Assembly (NCBI GenBank): GCA_024195585.1 | Contig: SWBL01000097.1 | Span: 1 to 64,000, forward strand | DNA: 64,000 nt | Reading direction: 5' to 3' | DNA from: Aureobasidium sp. EXF-3400 | Lineage: Eukaryota; Ascomycota; Dothideomycetes; Dothideales; Saccotheciaceae | Position numbers and translations under genes: made by a program | The notes under the pieces: model-generated | What the model saw: only the letters and a program-made list of their open reading frames with translations | Databases searched by the model: none | Told to the model about the DNA's origin: nothing | Shown here: positions 32,662 through 42,639 of the stretch, piece after piece | Layout of the letters: each line of letters begins with the position of its first letter | Position numbering within the stretch: position 1 is the first letter of the stretch

Positions 32662-33742
32662 ATATTGTCCCAAATGACATGATTGCATAGACGCACTCGC
32701 ATTATCAAAGGCGACATTGGTCAAGTCGGAACATTCCTCAATCTCTTTTCCACCGGTCATACCTGCATGCGAGCGTTCTGGTCACCATGATTGCATACAA
32801 TGATGATTAGACTAGATTAACTAAATCATCGAGTCATTTGTCTTATCTGTCTAGCTTCATGTCATTTGATAAGTGCTTCTCTGCGAGTCGGCATAAGTCT
32901 CTATAATTGGCAGTCGTGAAGTGCAAGTGTGGAAACTTATTTCTAGTGATTAGATTGCTATGGTAGACGGTTGTGTCTATGAGCATGTTTCGCGGCTTGA
33001 CAAGAATTCACGTATCTTCTTCCATAACATGCTTCAAGACCCAAACTTCCTTGAGGATACTATTACTGTGAATCTCATTTCATATATCGATTTCTTTTTT
33101 GCAAGCGAATCGACGTTTACACCAGGCAATGTGTAAAATATGTCGATGAATATCTACAGACAGGGTCGTACGAGTAGCGAAGCACCTGCCGATATCGGGC
33201 GACGAAACTCGAACACGTCCAACGCGTCGACATCTCTTCTAAGTTCCTTCTGCACTCATACTCGTATGCCGTTCATCTCGCAACAGATTCAAGATCAGGA
33301 GAACCAGAGTTTTTCATCTCAACATCAGTTACTATGCGAATTGGACCCTCGATGACAAGGTTGCCTTACGATGTCAAGCGGCACACATGGCTCCTGGCAT
33401 TGGAGCACTCATCCTCACCATGAGATGACTGATACCTCGAGAACACACGATCGGGAATTGGGCCGCATTGAAGCGTCGCTTCTTGGCGAAGGGGTCAAGT
33501 TCAACACATTGATCAATCATCTAGGCCGAGCGAGCGGGTGCATTCCTTGCTTTGTGCTGTTGGGACCAAGGGGACCCTACATGTAAGTTGAGAGTGAGTT
33601 GCTCATATCTTTTGGAATGCAGGTACCGATCGTCAACATTCCAAAGCCCATGTCAACATCAATCCTTCAATATGACTTCGACTTCCCTCTGCTCGCTTCT
33701 TTGCTCTGGTAATCGCGTTCTCACTCGTAATTTGTCGCCAAG
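32662..33742. other. Intergenic region upstream of the giant esterase-mucin gene
   Basis: About 1.1 kb, AT-richer than its surroundings in the first half. The open frames are short and unrecognised. It likely holds the promoter and 5' UTR of the giant gene. Confidence 0.45.
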
Positions 33743-36700
33743 ATGGTGTCTCTACGAGCGACGACGCTCCTTCTGTCACTCATTTCCCTTACCATCGCTC
33801 AGAGTACCAACGGGCTCTGTTCCGGCAGTGCGGCCACAACTTCTTACACAGACTCTTGCGGTCAACAGTACACTGTCTATTGTTCGGCTGACAGTTCACC
33901 TGGCTCGTATGCCACACTCAACACTGTACCCGACTTTGCTACCTGTATGAGCTACTGCAGTGCTGCCGGATCGAGTACATGCACGACAGTCACATACGTT
34001 GGGACCACCTGTTATTTGAAAAAGGGCTTTACCAATGTCGTCCGACCTTCGAGCGGCAACACCGCCACCATTTATGTTGCCGCACCTGGTTACCCGGCAC
34101 CTGTCACAAACGGACAGTACAGAAGTACGGGTTGTGGTACACCTTTGAACTCTGCGATCAGTCCCGGTGGAGCCAGTACAGTCTTCAGCGGCAATGGATC
34201 TGACGGCTATTTGCACAACTACAACGTACACGTGCCGACCGCCTACGATCCCAATAAAGCATCACCACTCATCTTGGTCTTCCACGGAAGAGGCGATAGT
34301 GGCAGTGCTGTAGAAAGCGGAACCGGGTTCTCACTCGATAGAATCAATCCCTACGGTATCGCAGTCTACCCTACAGCGCTCGCAGACTCAGTGGGTCAAA
34401 ATACATGGCAAGGCGACCCAAGTTGGGTCAACAATGCGACTATCAACGATCTGAACTTCGTCAAGACTCTCGTGGCCAACATCTCGTCTCAATATTGTAT
34501 TGACACGAGTCGTATTTTCGCCGCTGGATTCAGCAATGGTGGTGGTCTGACGAACGTGCTGGCTTGCGATCCAACCATGTCCACTGTGTTCAATGCGTTT
34601 GCGCCTCACTCCGGAGCCTACTACACACAGACCAACGACTCTCAATCAGCATGTTTGCCCAACAGTATCCTAACGAACGACCTGGTCCACTCTGTTTGCA
34701 ATCCTGCCAGACGTGCCCCGATGATCGAGTTCCATGGAGACAACGACGGGACTATTCCATACTTTGGAGGTGGACGCAGAGGTTATTGTTTGCCGTCTAT
34801 TCCACATTGGTCTCAGGACTGGGCTGCGCGTAATAATCTAACGACCGACAACGTCACCACCATAACGAACGGAGGCAACGTGACCAAAGCGGAATTTGGT
34901 TCCTCGAGTAATCTTCTCGGTCTTGTTACTCAGTTCCGCCTCTTCAACTGGCCTCATCAATACTCGTTTGGATCTGGTCCTGGCGGTGGCTACATTGATG
35001 CAGCTGCGTTCTCGTTGAACTTCTTCTATAAATGGACCAACCCCGCCGGTCCGAGTCAAGACTACTTGTCGTCGATCTATGCTTCGACTACGACGGCGCC
35101 TGTTATCTCCTGTCCTTCCACCCTCTCGATAACCACAACCACAACCACTTATACTAGTACCAGCTCTACTAGCTCTGTAAGTGCGACCACGACAACGACC
35201 GGTTCCTCCAGTTCCAGCTCCAGCTCCAGCACTTCCATCTCTAGCACTACTTCCAGCTCTGCAACCAGCTCTGTGACTCCAAGCATCACTTCAGCTGGTA
35301 CCTTGACCACCGGCGTAACGACAGGAACTACAGTCACGTCTGCATCAGCCGTATCAGCCAGCGGAGCCTTCGCTGCGACTTATATGGGCTACCCGGTTTC
35401 AACAACCTTACCGACTTGCCCTGGTAGCAATGGAACTTATTACTACGATCCGTACCAAAACGGCACTGTCAACGGTCTCTACTACTTCATCATGTGCGGC
35501 TATGATCTCTCGGCTGGTGCCAACACTCAGTACAACAACATTCAAAACTTCCAGCAGTGCTTTGCTCTCTGCGACGGATTCCCGACTTGTACTTCTTTCA
35601 CCTACCATGCAGGACAATGCTTCATCAAGCGTATTGTTGGTACCTACATCTACTCAGCTGGTGATTACGTGCAAGCATCGCAGAACCCTGTTAGAAACAA
35701 CCTGGTTACCGTGGGTTCTAGTTCCAGTTCTTCGCTGAGTTCCTCCCGAAGTTCTAGCTCGAGTTCTTCTAGTTCAAGTTCGAGTTCAAGTTCTAGTTCA
35801 AGTTCTAGTTCTTCTAGTTCTTCCAGTTCTAGCGATTCTCAATACCCCCCTACAACAGCTACTACGCCTACGACAGCTACGACTCCCACCACGGCCACTA
35901 CGCCTACGACAGCCACTACGCCTACGACAGCCACTACGCCTACGACAGCCACTACGCCTACGACAGCCACTACGCCTACGACAGCCACTACGCCTACGAT
36001 AGCCACTACGCCTACGACTGCGACCACGCCCACAACTGCGACCACGCCCACAACTGCAACCACGGCGACGACAACGTCAAGTTCCACGTCAAGTTCCTCG
36101 ACACTGTCCTCCTCGACGCTGAGTTCTTCAACGCTGACTTCATCTACCCTGAGTTCATCGACGTTGACTTCCTCGACACTGTCCTCCTCGACACTGTCCT
36201 CCTCGACACTGTCCTCCTCGACAACGTCATCCCCGACACTGTCATCTAGCTCCAGTTCTTCTCAGAGTTCTAGTTCTAGTTCCTCTCTAAGTTCTAGTTC
36301 TAGTTCATCCCTGAGTTCTCGTTCAAGTTCTTCGCTTAGTTCAAGTTCAAGTTCTTCGCTCAGTTCCAGTTCTAGTTCGAGTAGTTCACTGAACTCTCCT
36401 ACCACGGCTACAACTCCCACCACAGCGACCACGCCCACGACTGCCACAACCCCTACGACTGCCACAACCCCTACGACTGCCACTACGCCCACTACAGCCA
36501 CTACGCCCACTACAGCCACTACGCCCACTACAGCCACTACGCCCACTACAGCCACTACGCCCACTACAGCTACTACGCCCACTACAGCTACTACCCCGAC
36601 GACTGTAACCACACTTACTACAGCGACGACAGCAACCACAAGCTCCTTGTCGTCTAGCCCAAGTTCTTCGACATCCACGTCAAGTTCTTCATCGTTGACA

Positions 36701-39700
36701 TCGAGTTTGACTTCTTCAACTTTAACTTCTTCAACTTTAACTTCTTCAACTTTGACTTCATCGACGCTGATCTCTTCGACGTTGACTTCGTCGACTTTGA
36801 CTTCCTCAACATTGACCTCTACTTCGGTGAGCTCCAGTCCTTCATCTAGCACTATCACCCCTACCTCCTCTCCCACCTCGTCCAGTTCTGCCACAACATC
36901 GTCTAGCTCTCTTTCCACTTCGTCAATAAGCACAGGCTTTTCTTCGTCGAGCTATCTATCAAGCGTGGCTTCGAGCGTTTCATCTAGCCTTTCTTCGAGT
37001 GCTTCGAGTATTTCATCCTCGAGTGTTTCGAGCGCGTCTTCGGCGACGACAGGAAGTAGTTCGTCGTCCACGTCTAGTTCCGTTCTGGCTACATCTACAA
37101 CGGTCACCACAACATCGACAAGTGCAACTACGGCGACTACAGCGACGACGGTGACCACTCTTACTACAGCGACGACAGTAACGACAATTACCACGGCGAC
37201 GACACCGACAACAAGCCCAAGTTCTTCGTCGGTCACGTCAGGTTCTTCAACACTGTCCTCCTCGACCCCAATTTCATCAACCCTGAGTTCGTCAACCCTG
37301 AGTTCCTCGACACTGTCCTCATCAGCGCTGAGCTCGTCAACGCCGAGCTCGTCAACGCCGAGTTCGTCGACTCTGAGTTCTTCGACACTGTCCTCGTCCA
37401 CGCTGAGTTCGACAACCCCCAGCTCATCGACACCAGGTTCATCAACATCGAGTTCCTCAAGTCTGACCTCTTCGACGCTGACTTCCTCGACGCCGGGTTC
37501 ATCAACTCTAAGCTCATCAGCACTGAGTTCACCGACCTCGAGTTCCTTAACCTTGACTTCTTCAAATTTGGGCTCCTCGACATTGACTTCAACGGGTTCG
37601 ACTTCATCAACACTTGGTTCGTCGACACTGAGCTCAGCGAATTCGAGTCCAACGAGTCCGACTTCGTCGACATTGACGTCCTCGAGTCTGACTTCGTCGA
37701 CATTGGGTTCTTCTACGTCTAGTCCGTCTTCGTCGAGCCCGAGTTCCTCATCTGTATCTGCAACGAGCTCGTCAGCGAACGTTGTCTCCTCATCGGCAAA
37801 CTCTGTGTCTAGCGTTAGTTCAAGCTCTGCATCCAGCATTTCTTCTAGCATTTCTTCGGCTCTATCATCTCTCACCTCACCATCGTTGTCAACGAGTTTG
37901 GCAACATCTGTCCTGTCATCATCAACGAGCAGCAATGTCTTGAGCAGTGCGACGCCGAGCGTGACAACGGGAACTAGCTCTTTATCTATGCCTGGCTTGT
38001 CGCAGTCAACCAGCTCTTCTTCACTCACTCCGTCGTCTTCTCCTTCCCCAGCGTCCTTGTCCCCTTCTTCCACATTCACCTCCCTCACATCTCCCTCAGC
38101 AAGTAGCGTCGTTTCGGGCTCGTTGTCCACTACTAACGTTCCACAGTCAAGCGGATCTTCTGCCTCGTCAGGCTCCTCCTCATCGGTATCGAGCCTGTCA
38201 TCCAGCGTATCTTTGGTCATCTCCTCAATCGTCAACCCGACCTCATCTGTATCCTCGAGTCGATCTTCCAGCCCTGGGGTTCTGAGCTCTACCACCCCCG
38301 TTTCTAGCACCGTCCCAGTATCTAGCTCATCGACCATCACAGGGCCATACTGGACCAGCACTGCTCCACCTTCTTGTCCCAGTGTTGATGGAGATTATTA
38401 CACCAGTAGCAACAACTCAGTCTACCAGATCCACTGCAGTTCCGATGCTGGGGGTACCTTAATCTCCGTTGTAGATGCCAACAACCGAGGCCTCCTTGGT
38501 TGCATAAGTGCTTGCGATATCACTGCTGGCTGCGGATTCTTCAGCTACTCAGGCGATTCTACTCAGTTGGGAGGCACGTGTTATCTACGATCTGCACAAA
38601 ACGGCATCAATAGTGCTGCCAACACTATCAGCGTTGGTATCCTCATTCGCGCTGGCACAGGTCCTCCGCCCTCATCAGGATCCACTACTGGTTCGTCATC
38701 CGCTGTATCATCCTCTGGAAATACTGCTGCATCGAGTCCGGTGTCCGCAACGAGTTTGGTTATAAGTACCACTACTATTGGTTCATCGTCCATCTTATCA
38801 TCCTCTGGAAACACTGCTGTATCGAGTTCGGCACCCGTATCGAGTTCAGCTATCAGTGGTTCATTCTCTACGATCACTGCTGGCTCATCGTCCGTCTTGT
38901 CATCACCCGGAAGCGCACCCTCAACAAGTTCAGCCATCAGTGGTTCGTTCTCCACGATCACCGCCGTCCTGTCTCCTACATCTAGCTTATCCACTGTCAC
39001 GACTGCTACAACAGCTACAACCGATACTCGTATCCCCATCACTCCTTCGGCCTACAGCACTTTCGATCCTGGCTCGACATACTCAGCTACCGCTACCTAC
39101 GTATCTCAAGAGGCCCCAGCTCCCGCTTGCACGGTACCTGCCTGTCCTAACGTCAACAATGTCACTTGCGCCGATGCTGATGGCAAGGCGTATAACCATC
39201 AGTGCGATACTGGAGTCACTGGCGGTACCGTCATCGTCCCTGCCAGCAGCGACGGCACCGACAATACCGACAACTCCAGACGTGATGCGGAGCTTTTAAT
39301 GTTCGATGACATGATGATGAGTCTATATGCTGAGAAAGATCCCAAGACAGGCTTGCAGAAGCGTCAAACCGATACACAGCAAGCCGCGTTCCAACAGTGT
39401 CAGCTTCAATGCGATAGTGTTGACTTCTGCCGAGCTGTTGCGTACAACCTGAATACAAACAACTGTCAGATGTTCGCACAGGTCTCTGGTACAGGATACT
39501 CGCCTGGCGTCCTCTTCGCTCTGCGTGCTCCTGCTCAAGATGCCAGCGACGGTCCCGTCACCTCAACCATCTACAGTACTGATATTACCACCATCACCTC
39601 GTGCCCGCCAGACGTTCAAAGTTGTCCGGCAAGCTCTACCGCTGTTCAGACCTCCCTGGTGCCTGTCAGCGTGACAGTCTCTTCTACCGCCACTGCAACT

Positions 39701-41281
39701 CCCACTGATTATTCGAGGTATTGTGGTGGATACTTCCAGGACTCGCAATCTCCGCCAAACAACTACAGCGTCGATTGTACGAGCGACTACAATACCGTAG
39801 GCATTACAACAGTAACCAGCGTTCGAAACTTGAACGTCTGCGTCAACACCTGTAGTGGAGTCTCTGGGTGCTTGGCCGCTACTTGGATCCAGAACACCCT
39901 CGAGTGTCGTCTGCATAACGCAGCTGATCTTTCATCCGGAACCACTCCATTCCCCGCCGGAACCACTCCATTCCCCGCCGGAACCATCGGCTACAGAGCT
40001 ACCAGACTCACAAACCCTGGCGGACCTTTGACTATCACTATCTACAGTACTGACATTACGACTGTCACCTCGTGCTCTTCAGATGTGACAAATTGTCCAG
40101 CATCTTCAACGGTGGTCTCGACTTCGCTCGTTCCCATCAGCGTTACCGTCGTTAGTAGTACTGTTGTCTCTAGTGCTGCCGCCTCTAGCACTAGCACATC
40201 GTCTGGACCAGCATTTGTGACAAGCACGTTCACTTTGAGCTCCTCTGCTGTCATTGGAACGCCTATCCAGCTGACAACTACTTCGACTTTCTCGGCAAGT
40301 GACACGAATGGTGGTCGCTCAGGAACTGCGTCTACTACGAGCTCAAGTATCTCTAGCGCTGCTGCGTCCAGCACTAGCACATCGTCTTCACCAGCATTCG
40401 TGACAAGCACATATTTCGCAACGAGCTCCAGCGCTGTGGGTGTTGTGACCTCGACGATCTACAGCACCGCCATCGCCACCATCACTTCATGCTCTCCTGG
40501 TGTCGTAAGCTGTCCAGCCAGTTCCACGGTTGTTTCTACCTCGCTTGTCCCGATCAGTGTGACCATCTCGACCATGTACACTCAGTTCTCTACTTCGTGG
40601 TACACGACTTATTCCGGTACTCCATTCTCGACCGCCTCTTCGACCGCGTACTCCTCTGCGTACTCGAGTGGCTTCTCTTCAGCGTATTCTTCTGCCTTCT
40701 CTTCGGCTTACTCTTCGGCCTTTTCTTCTGCTTTCTCGACCGGCTTCTCTACCGCATTTTCGAGTGCTGGTTCGATGGCTTTCTCGTCGGCAGCCTCCAG
40801 CGCGACGTCGTTTGCAGCTTCCTCAGCAGCTTCCTTCGCAGCCTCATCAGCCGCCTCATCTGTCGCTTCCAGTGCTGCTTCATCTGCTGCATCGTCATTC
40901 GCTTCAAGTGCAGTATCTTCCGGCGCAGCGTCTTCGGGTGTAGCATCGTCTTCAGGTGCAGCATCTTCCGGTGGCACATCGTATGCTTCTTCCACCGCCA
41001 ATTCTGGCATCGCATCCACGTTCACTCCCAGTGGGGCTACTGATAGTCGTACCGACACTGCTGCACCCCCGACGTCGACATCCTCCTTCTACACTCGTCC
41101 AAGTAAGTCTATCGGTACCGTTGAAAGTGGTTCTCGGCTAACATCTGGCTTTGCAGTCACCATTACTGTTCGTCCATCCACGTGTCCTGCTTTGCAGACA
41201 TTGACTACTACTGTGTTCACGACTGGCTATGTTAGCTCGTGTGCTCCTGATGTCATGTGCAGTAGCAGTAGTGTTATGTGA
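33743..41281 (+). CDS. Giant secreted CE1-type esterase fused to mucin-like Ser/Thr stalk with apple/PAN-like modules
   Basis: An open frame of 2512 codons. A signal peptide (residues 1-19, LLLSLISLTIA) is followed by a Cys-rich PAN/apple-like module (about 26-95). Next comes an alpha/beta-hydrolase of the feruloyl-esterase/PHB-depolymerase type (about 130-430), with probable triad Ser264 (GFSNGG), Asp335 (HGDNDGTIPY) and His405 (NWPHQYS). A second apple-like module lies at about 558-653. About 900 residues of Ser/Thr repeats follow: poly-Ser, PTTATT and SSSTL units. Three more Cys-rich modules (about 1545-1636, 1795-1930, 1992-2090) and three copies of an 'IYSTDITTxTSC..CPASST' unit complete the C-terminal third. 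There is no C-terminal hydrophobic GPI tail. GTAAGT/CTAAC/GCAG signals at 41103-41156 mark a probable 54-nt in-frame intron (2494 residues if spliced). It is likely a heavily O-glycosylated wall or surface protein; the substrate is unknown. Confidence 0.85.
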   Translation: MVSLRATTLLLSLISLTIAQSTNGLCSGSAATTSYTDSCGQQYTVYCSADSSPGSYATLNTVPDFATCMSYCSAAGSSTCTTVTYVGTTCYLKKGFTNVVRPSSGNTATIYVAAPGYPAPVTNGQYRSTGCGTPLNSAISPGGASTVFSGNGSDGYLHNYNVHVPTAYDPNKASPLILVFHGRGDSGSAVESGTGFSLDRINPYGIAVYPTALADSVGQNTWQGDPSWVNNATINDLNFVKTLVANISSQYCIDTSRIFAAGFSNGGGLTNVLACDPTMSTVFNAFAPHSGAYYTQTNDSQSACLPNSILTNDLVHSVCNPARRAPMIEFHGDNDGTIPYFGGGRRGYCLPSIPHWSQDWAARNNLTTDNVTTITNGGNVTKAEFGSSSNLLGLVTQFRLFNWPHQYSFGSGPGGGYIDAAAFSLNFFYKWTNPAGPSQDYLSSIYASTTTAPVISCPSTLSITTTTTTYTSTSSTSSVSATTTTTGSSSSSSSSSTSISSTTSSSATSSVTPSITSAGTLTTGVTTGTTVTSASAVSASGAFAATYMGYPVSTTLPTCPGSNGTYYYDPYQNGTVNGLYYFIMCGYDLSAGANTQYNNIQNFQQCFALCDGFPTCTSFTYHAGQCFIKRIVGTYIYSAGDYVQASQNPVRNNLVTVGSSSSSSLSSSRSSSSSSSSSSSSSSSSSSSSSSSSSSSSDSQYPPTTATTPTTATTPTTATTPTTATTPTTATTPTTATTPTTATTPTTATTPTIATTPTTATTPTTATTPTTATTATTTSSSTSSSSTLSSSTLSSSTLTSSTLSSSTLTSSTLSSSTLSSSTLSSSTTSSPTLSSSSSSSQSSSSSSSLSSSSSSSLSSRSSSSLSSSSSSSLSSSSSSSSSLNSPTTATTPTTATTPTTATTPTTATTPTTATTPTTATTPTTATTPTTATTPTTATTPTTATTPTTATTPTTVTTLTTATTATTSSLSSSPSSSTSTSSSSSLTSSLTSSTLTSSTLTSSTLTSSTLISSTLTSSTLTSSTLTSTSVSSSPSSSTITPTSSPTSSSSATTSSSSLSTSSISTGFSSSSYLSSVASSVSSSLSSSASSISSSSVSSASSATTGSSSSSTSSSVLATSTTVTTTSTSATTATTATTVTTLTTATTVTTITTATTPTTSPSSSSVTSGSSTLSSSTPISSTLSSSTLSSSTLSSSALSSSTPSSSTPSSSTLSSSTLSSSTLSSTTPSSSTPGSSTSSSSSLTSSTLTSSTPGSSTLSSSALSSPTSSSLTLTSSNLGSSTLTSTGSTSSTLGSSTLSSANSSPTSPTSSTLTSSSLTSSTLGSSTSSPSSSSPSSSSVSATSSSANVVSSSANSVSSVSSSSASSISSSISSALSSLTSPSLSTSLATSVLSSSTSSNVLSSATPSVTTGTSSLSMPGLSQSTSSSSLTPSSSPSPASLSPSSTFTSLTSPSASSVVSGSLSTTNVPQSSGSSASSGSSSSVSSLSSSVSLVISSIVNPTSSVSSSRSSSPGVLSSTTPVSSTVPVSSSSTITGPYWTSTAPPSCPSVDGDYYTSSNNSVYQIHCSSDAGGTLISVVDANNRGLLGCISACDITAGCGFFSYSGDSTQLGGTCYLRSAQNGINSAANTISVGILIRAGTGPPPSSGSTTGSSSAVSSSGNTAASSPVSATSLVISTTTIGSSSILSSSGNTAVSSSAPVSSSAISGSFSTITAGSSSVLSSPGSAPSTSSAISGSFSTITAVLSPTSSLSTVTTATTATTDTRIPITPSAYSTFDPGSTYSATATYVSQEAPAPACTVPACPNVNNVTCADADGKAYNHQCDTGVTGGTVIVPASSDGTDNTDNSRRDAELLMFDDMMMSLYAEKDPKTGLQKRQTDTQQAAFQQCQLQCDSVDFCRAVAYNLNTNNCQMFAQVSGTGYSPGVLFALRAPAQDASDGPVTSTIYSTDITTITSCPPDVQSCPASSTAVQTSLVPVSVTVSSTATATPTDYSRYCGGYFQDSQSPPNNYSVDCTSDYNTVGITTVTSVRNLNVCVNTCSGVSGCLAATWIQNTLECRLHNAADLSSGTTPFPAGTTPFPAGTIGYRATRLTNPGGPLTITIYSTDITTVTSCSSDVTNCPASSTVVSTSLVPISVTVVSSTVVSSAAASSTSTSSGPAFVTSTFTLSSSAVIGTPIQLTTTSTFSASDTNGGRSGTASTTSSSISSAAASSTSTSSSPAFVTSTYFATSSSAVGVVTSTIYSTAIATITSCSPGVVSCPASSTVVSTSLVPISVTISTMYTQFSTSWYTTYSGTPFSTASSTAYSSAYSSGFSSAYSSAFSSAYSSAFSSAFSTGFSTAFSSAGSMAFSSAASSATSFAASSAASFAASSAASSVASSAASSAASSFASSAVSSGAASSGVASSSGAASSGGTSYASSTANSGIASTFTPSGATDSRTDTAAPPTSTSSFYTRPSKSIGTVESGSRLTSGFAVTITVRPSTCPALQTLTTTVFTTGYVSSCAPDVMCSSSSVM
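35717..35835 (+). repeat. Poly-serine microsatellite (AGTTCT-like hexamers)
   Basis: About 40 consecutive codons are nearly all serine, written as alternating AGT/AGC and TCT/TCA/TCC. They form imperfect hexamer repeats at the DNA level. Confidence 0.9.
35848..36068 (+). repeat. 18-bp minisatellite array I (PTTATT units)
   Basis: About a dozen tandem 18-nt units encode PTTATT. Central units are nearly identical at the DNA level, with one Thr-to-Ile change (PTIATT) near 35997. Confidence 0.9.
36097..36240 (+). repeat. 15-bp minisatellite (SSSTL units), first block
   Basis: Tandem pentapeptide-coding units of SSSTL or TSSTL type. Related blocks recur at about 36700-36832 and 37240-37710, so the three are probably products of the same expansion process. 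Confidence 0.85.
36398..36634 (+). repeat. 18-bp minisatellite array II (PTTATT units)
   Basis: A second array of PTTATT-coding 18-mers, about 13 units. It uses a different favoured Thr codon pattern (CCCACTACAGCCACTACG) from array I, so the two expanded separately. Confidence 0.9.
36700..37710 (+). repeat. Further SSSTL / Ser-Thr repeat blocks
   Basis: Includes a TSSTL block at about 36700-36832 and a longer, more degenerate SSSTL/SSSTP block at about 37240-37710. Between them lies Ser-rich, non-periodic sequence and an 'ATTATTVTTLTT' stretch. Confidence 0.75.
41103..41156 (+). other. Probable in-frame intron in the giant gene
   Basis: GTAAGT donor, GGCTAAC branch and TTTGCAG acceptor, 54 nt long, phase 1. 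Removal keeps the frame and deletes 18 residues just before the conserved-looking ITITVRPSTCP segment. Confidence 0.7.
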
Positions 41282-41898
41282 GGGAAGCATATTGGGTTGA
41301 TTCGTGATATGATATGATACAATGATGGATGGAATAATTGCATGGAAGTGTTTGGCGCTTTTCAAAATTGATAAAGCTTTTTCATTTGTTTCTTACGCAG
41401 TGCGAGGGGGAAGAGGAAAATGTATCACTGGCCCTCTTATGTAGACTAGTTATTCGAAATGTCTTTCCAATGACCATCGTTCCTTCTTTAATCTTGAGAA
41501 TATCAGCAGAGTTGTGTGTGGATAAGGTGCAATGTTCATAAAGTTGTGTTATGTTATGCGCATGGACGATATTATGCAAGGTACTTCCTGTGACCTCTTC
41601 CGGGCATATTCTCCCGGAGCAACTGCACCCCACTTTCTCCGCCTTCTACATAGTCACGCCAACCTGAGCCTTGCGACTGCAGAAAGAGCAGCACGCATCC
41701 TCTGATTGCGTGCTAGGAAAGGGTACAGTAGTACTCGCTAGGTAATTTCATCCATAATCCCTGCTCAAGTGGTAAGTAAAACCAGCACCTTCCCCTCTCT
41801 ACTTCTATCCACTCTTTCCTCTTCTCAACCCCTCTTGTATCCATCTTCCACCAAACAATTTTAGCAAGGAAAAAGACCAACCATTGCCAAACTTCACA
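41282..41898. other. Intergenic region before Gfa
   Basis: It holds the 3' UTR of the giant gene and the Gfa promoter, with a pyrimidine-rich leader at about 41790-41850. No gene was seen. Confidence 0.5.
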
Positions 41899-42480
41899 AT
41901 GTCCTTCAACCTGCACCCCCTCATCAATAATGGCATCACCAAAGGCTCCCCCTCATTCTCCGGCGGCACACTATCCTGCCACTGCAAAACCTCTCCCGTC
42001 ACAATCACTCTATCCTCAAACATCGCACACAACCACGCCTGCGGATGCTCCAAATGCTGGAAACCCTCTGGAGCAATTTTCAGTATCGTTGGCGTAGTAC
42101 CCCGTTCCGCTTTATCCATCTCTTCAGGAGAAGAAAAACTCTACATCGTGGATGAGTCCGCTGTGATTCAACGCCACGCTTGCAAAAACTGTGGAGTCCA
42201 TTTGTTTGGACGCATTGAGCAAGACCATGCATTCAAGGGTTTGGACTTTGTGCATGTGGAGTTGAGCGACGATAAAGGATGGCAGGAAGTGCAGTTTGCG
42301 GGCTTTGTGAGTTCTGTTGTTGAGCAAGGACTCATTGCTCCTGAGGAAGCGGATAAGGTTAGGGAGAAGTTGGGGGCATTGGGGTTGCAGACGTATGATG
42401 CTTTGAGTCCTGGTCTCATGGATGCGATTGCGACGTTTGTGGCGAAGAAGAATGGGGTGTTGAGGGAGTCGAAGTTGTAG
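41899..42480 (+). CDS. S-(hydroxymethyl)glutathione synthase (Gfa), SKL C-terminus
   Basis: Single exon, 193 residues from the ATG at 41899 (ACAATGTC context). The zinc-coordinating pattern of Gfa is complete: [24 protein letters not shown], then [15 protein letters not shown]. The family tail [19 protein letters not shown] follows. The enzyme condenses formaldehyde with glutathione, the first step of glutathione-dependent formaldehyde detoxification. The last residues are RESKL, so a canonical PTS1 is present; I would not expect it in bacterial family members. This suggests that at least part of the enzyme acts in peroxisomes, where oxidases can release formaldehyde. Confidence 0.92.
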   Translation: MSFNLHPLINNGITKGSPSFSGGTLSCHCKTSPVTITLSSNIAHNHACGCSKCWKPSGAIFSIVGVVPRSALSISSGEEKLYIVDESAVIQRHACKNCGVHLFGRIEQDHAFKGLDFVHVELSDDKGWQEVQFAGFVSSVVEQGLIAPEEADKVREKLGALGLQTYDALSPGLMDAIATFVAKKNGVLRESKL

Positions 42481-42639
42481 AGTAGTATATGGCTTGGTCC
42501 TGGAAGAGTTTTTGGGATGCTGAGTGCTGTTGGAGATGTTTGGAAGGAAGAGTTTTTGGGAAAAAACCAGATACGTATTTTGGACATGTATACTCGAATT
42601 GAGATAAACTTTTATGTGTGCATCTCTTCGTTACCGCAA

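Noticed and set aside
36952..38361. 469-codon minus-strand open frame, plus others at 36262-36933, 35839-36087 and 38581-39042
   Set aside because: They are antisense shadows of the Ser/Thr repeat gene. Repetitive TCN/ACN codons leave the reverse frames free of stops, and the products are Val/Glu/Asp repeats.
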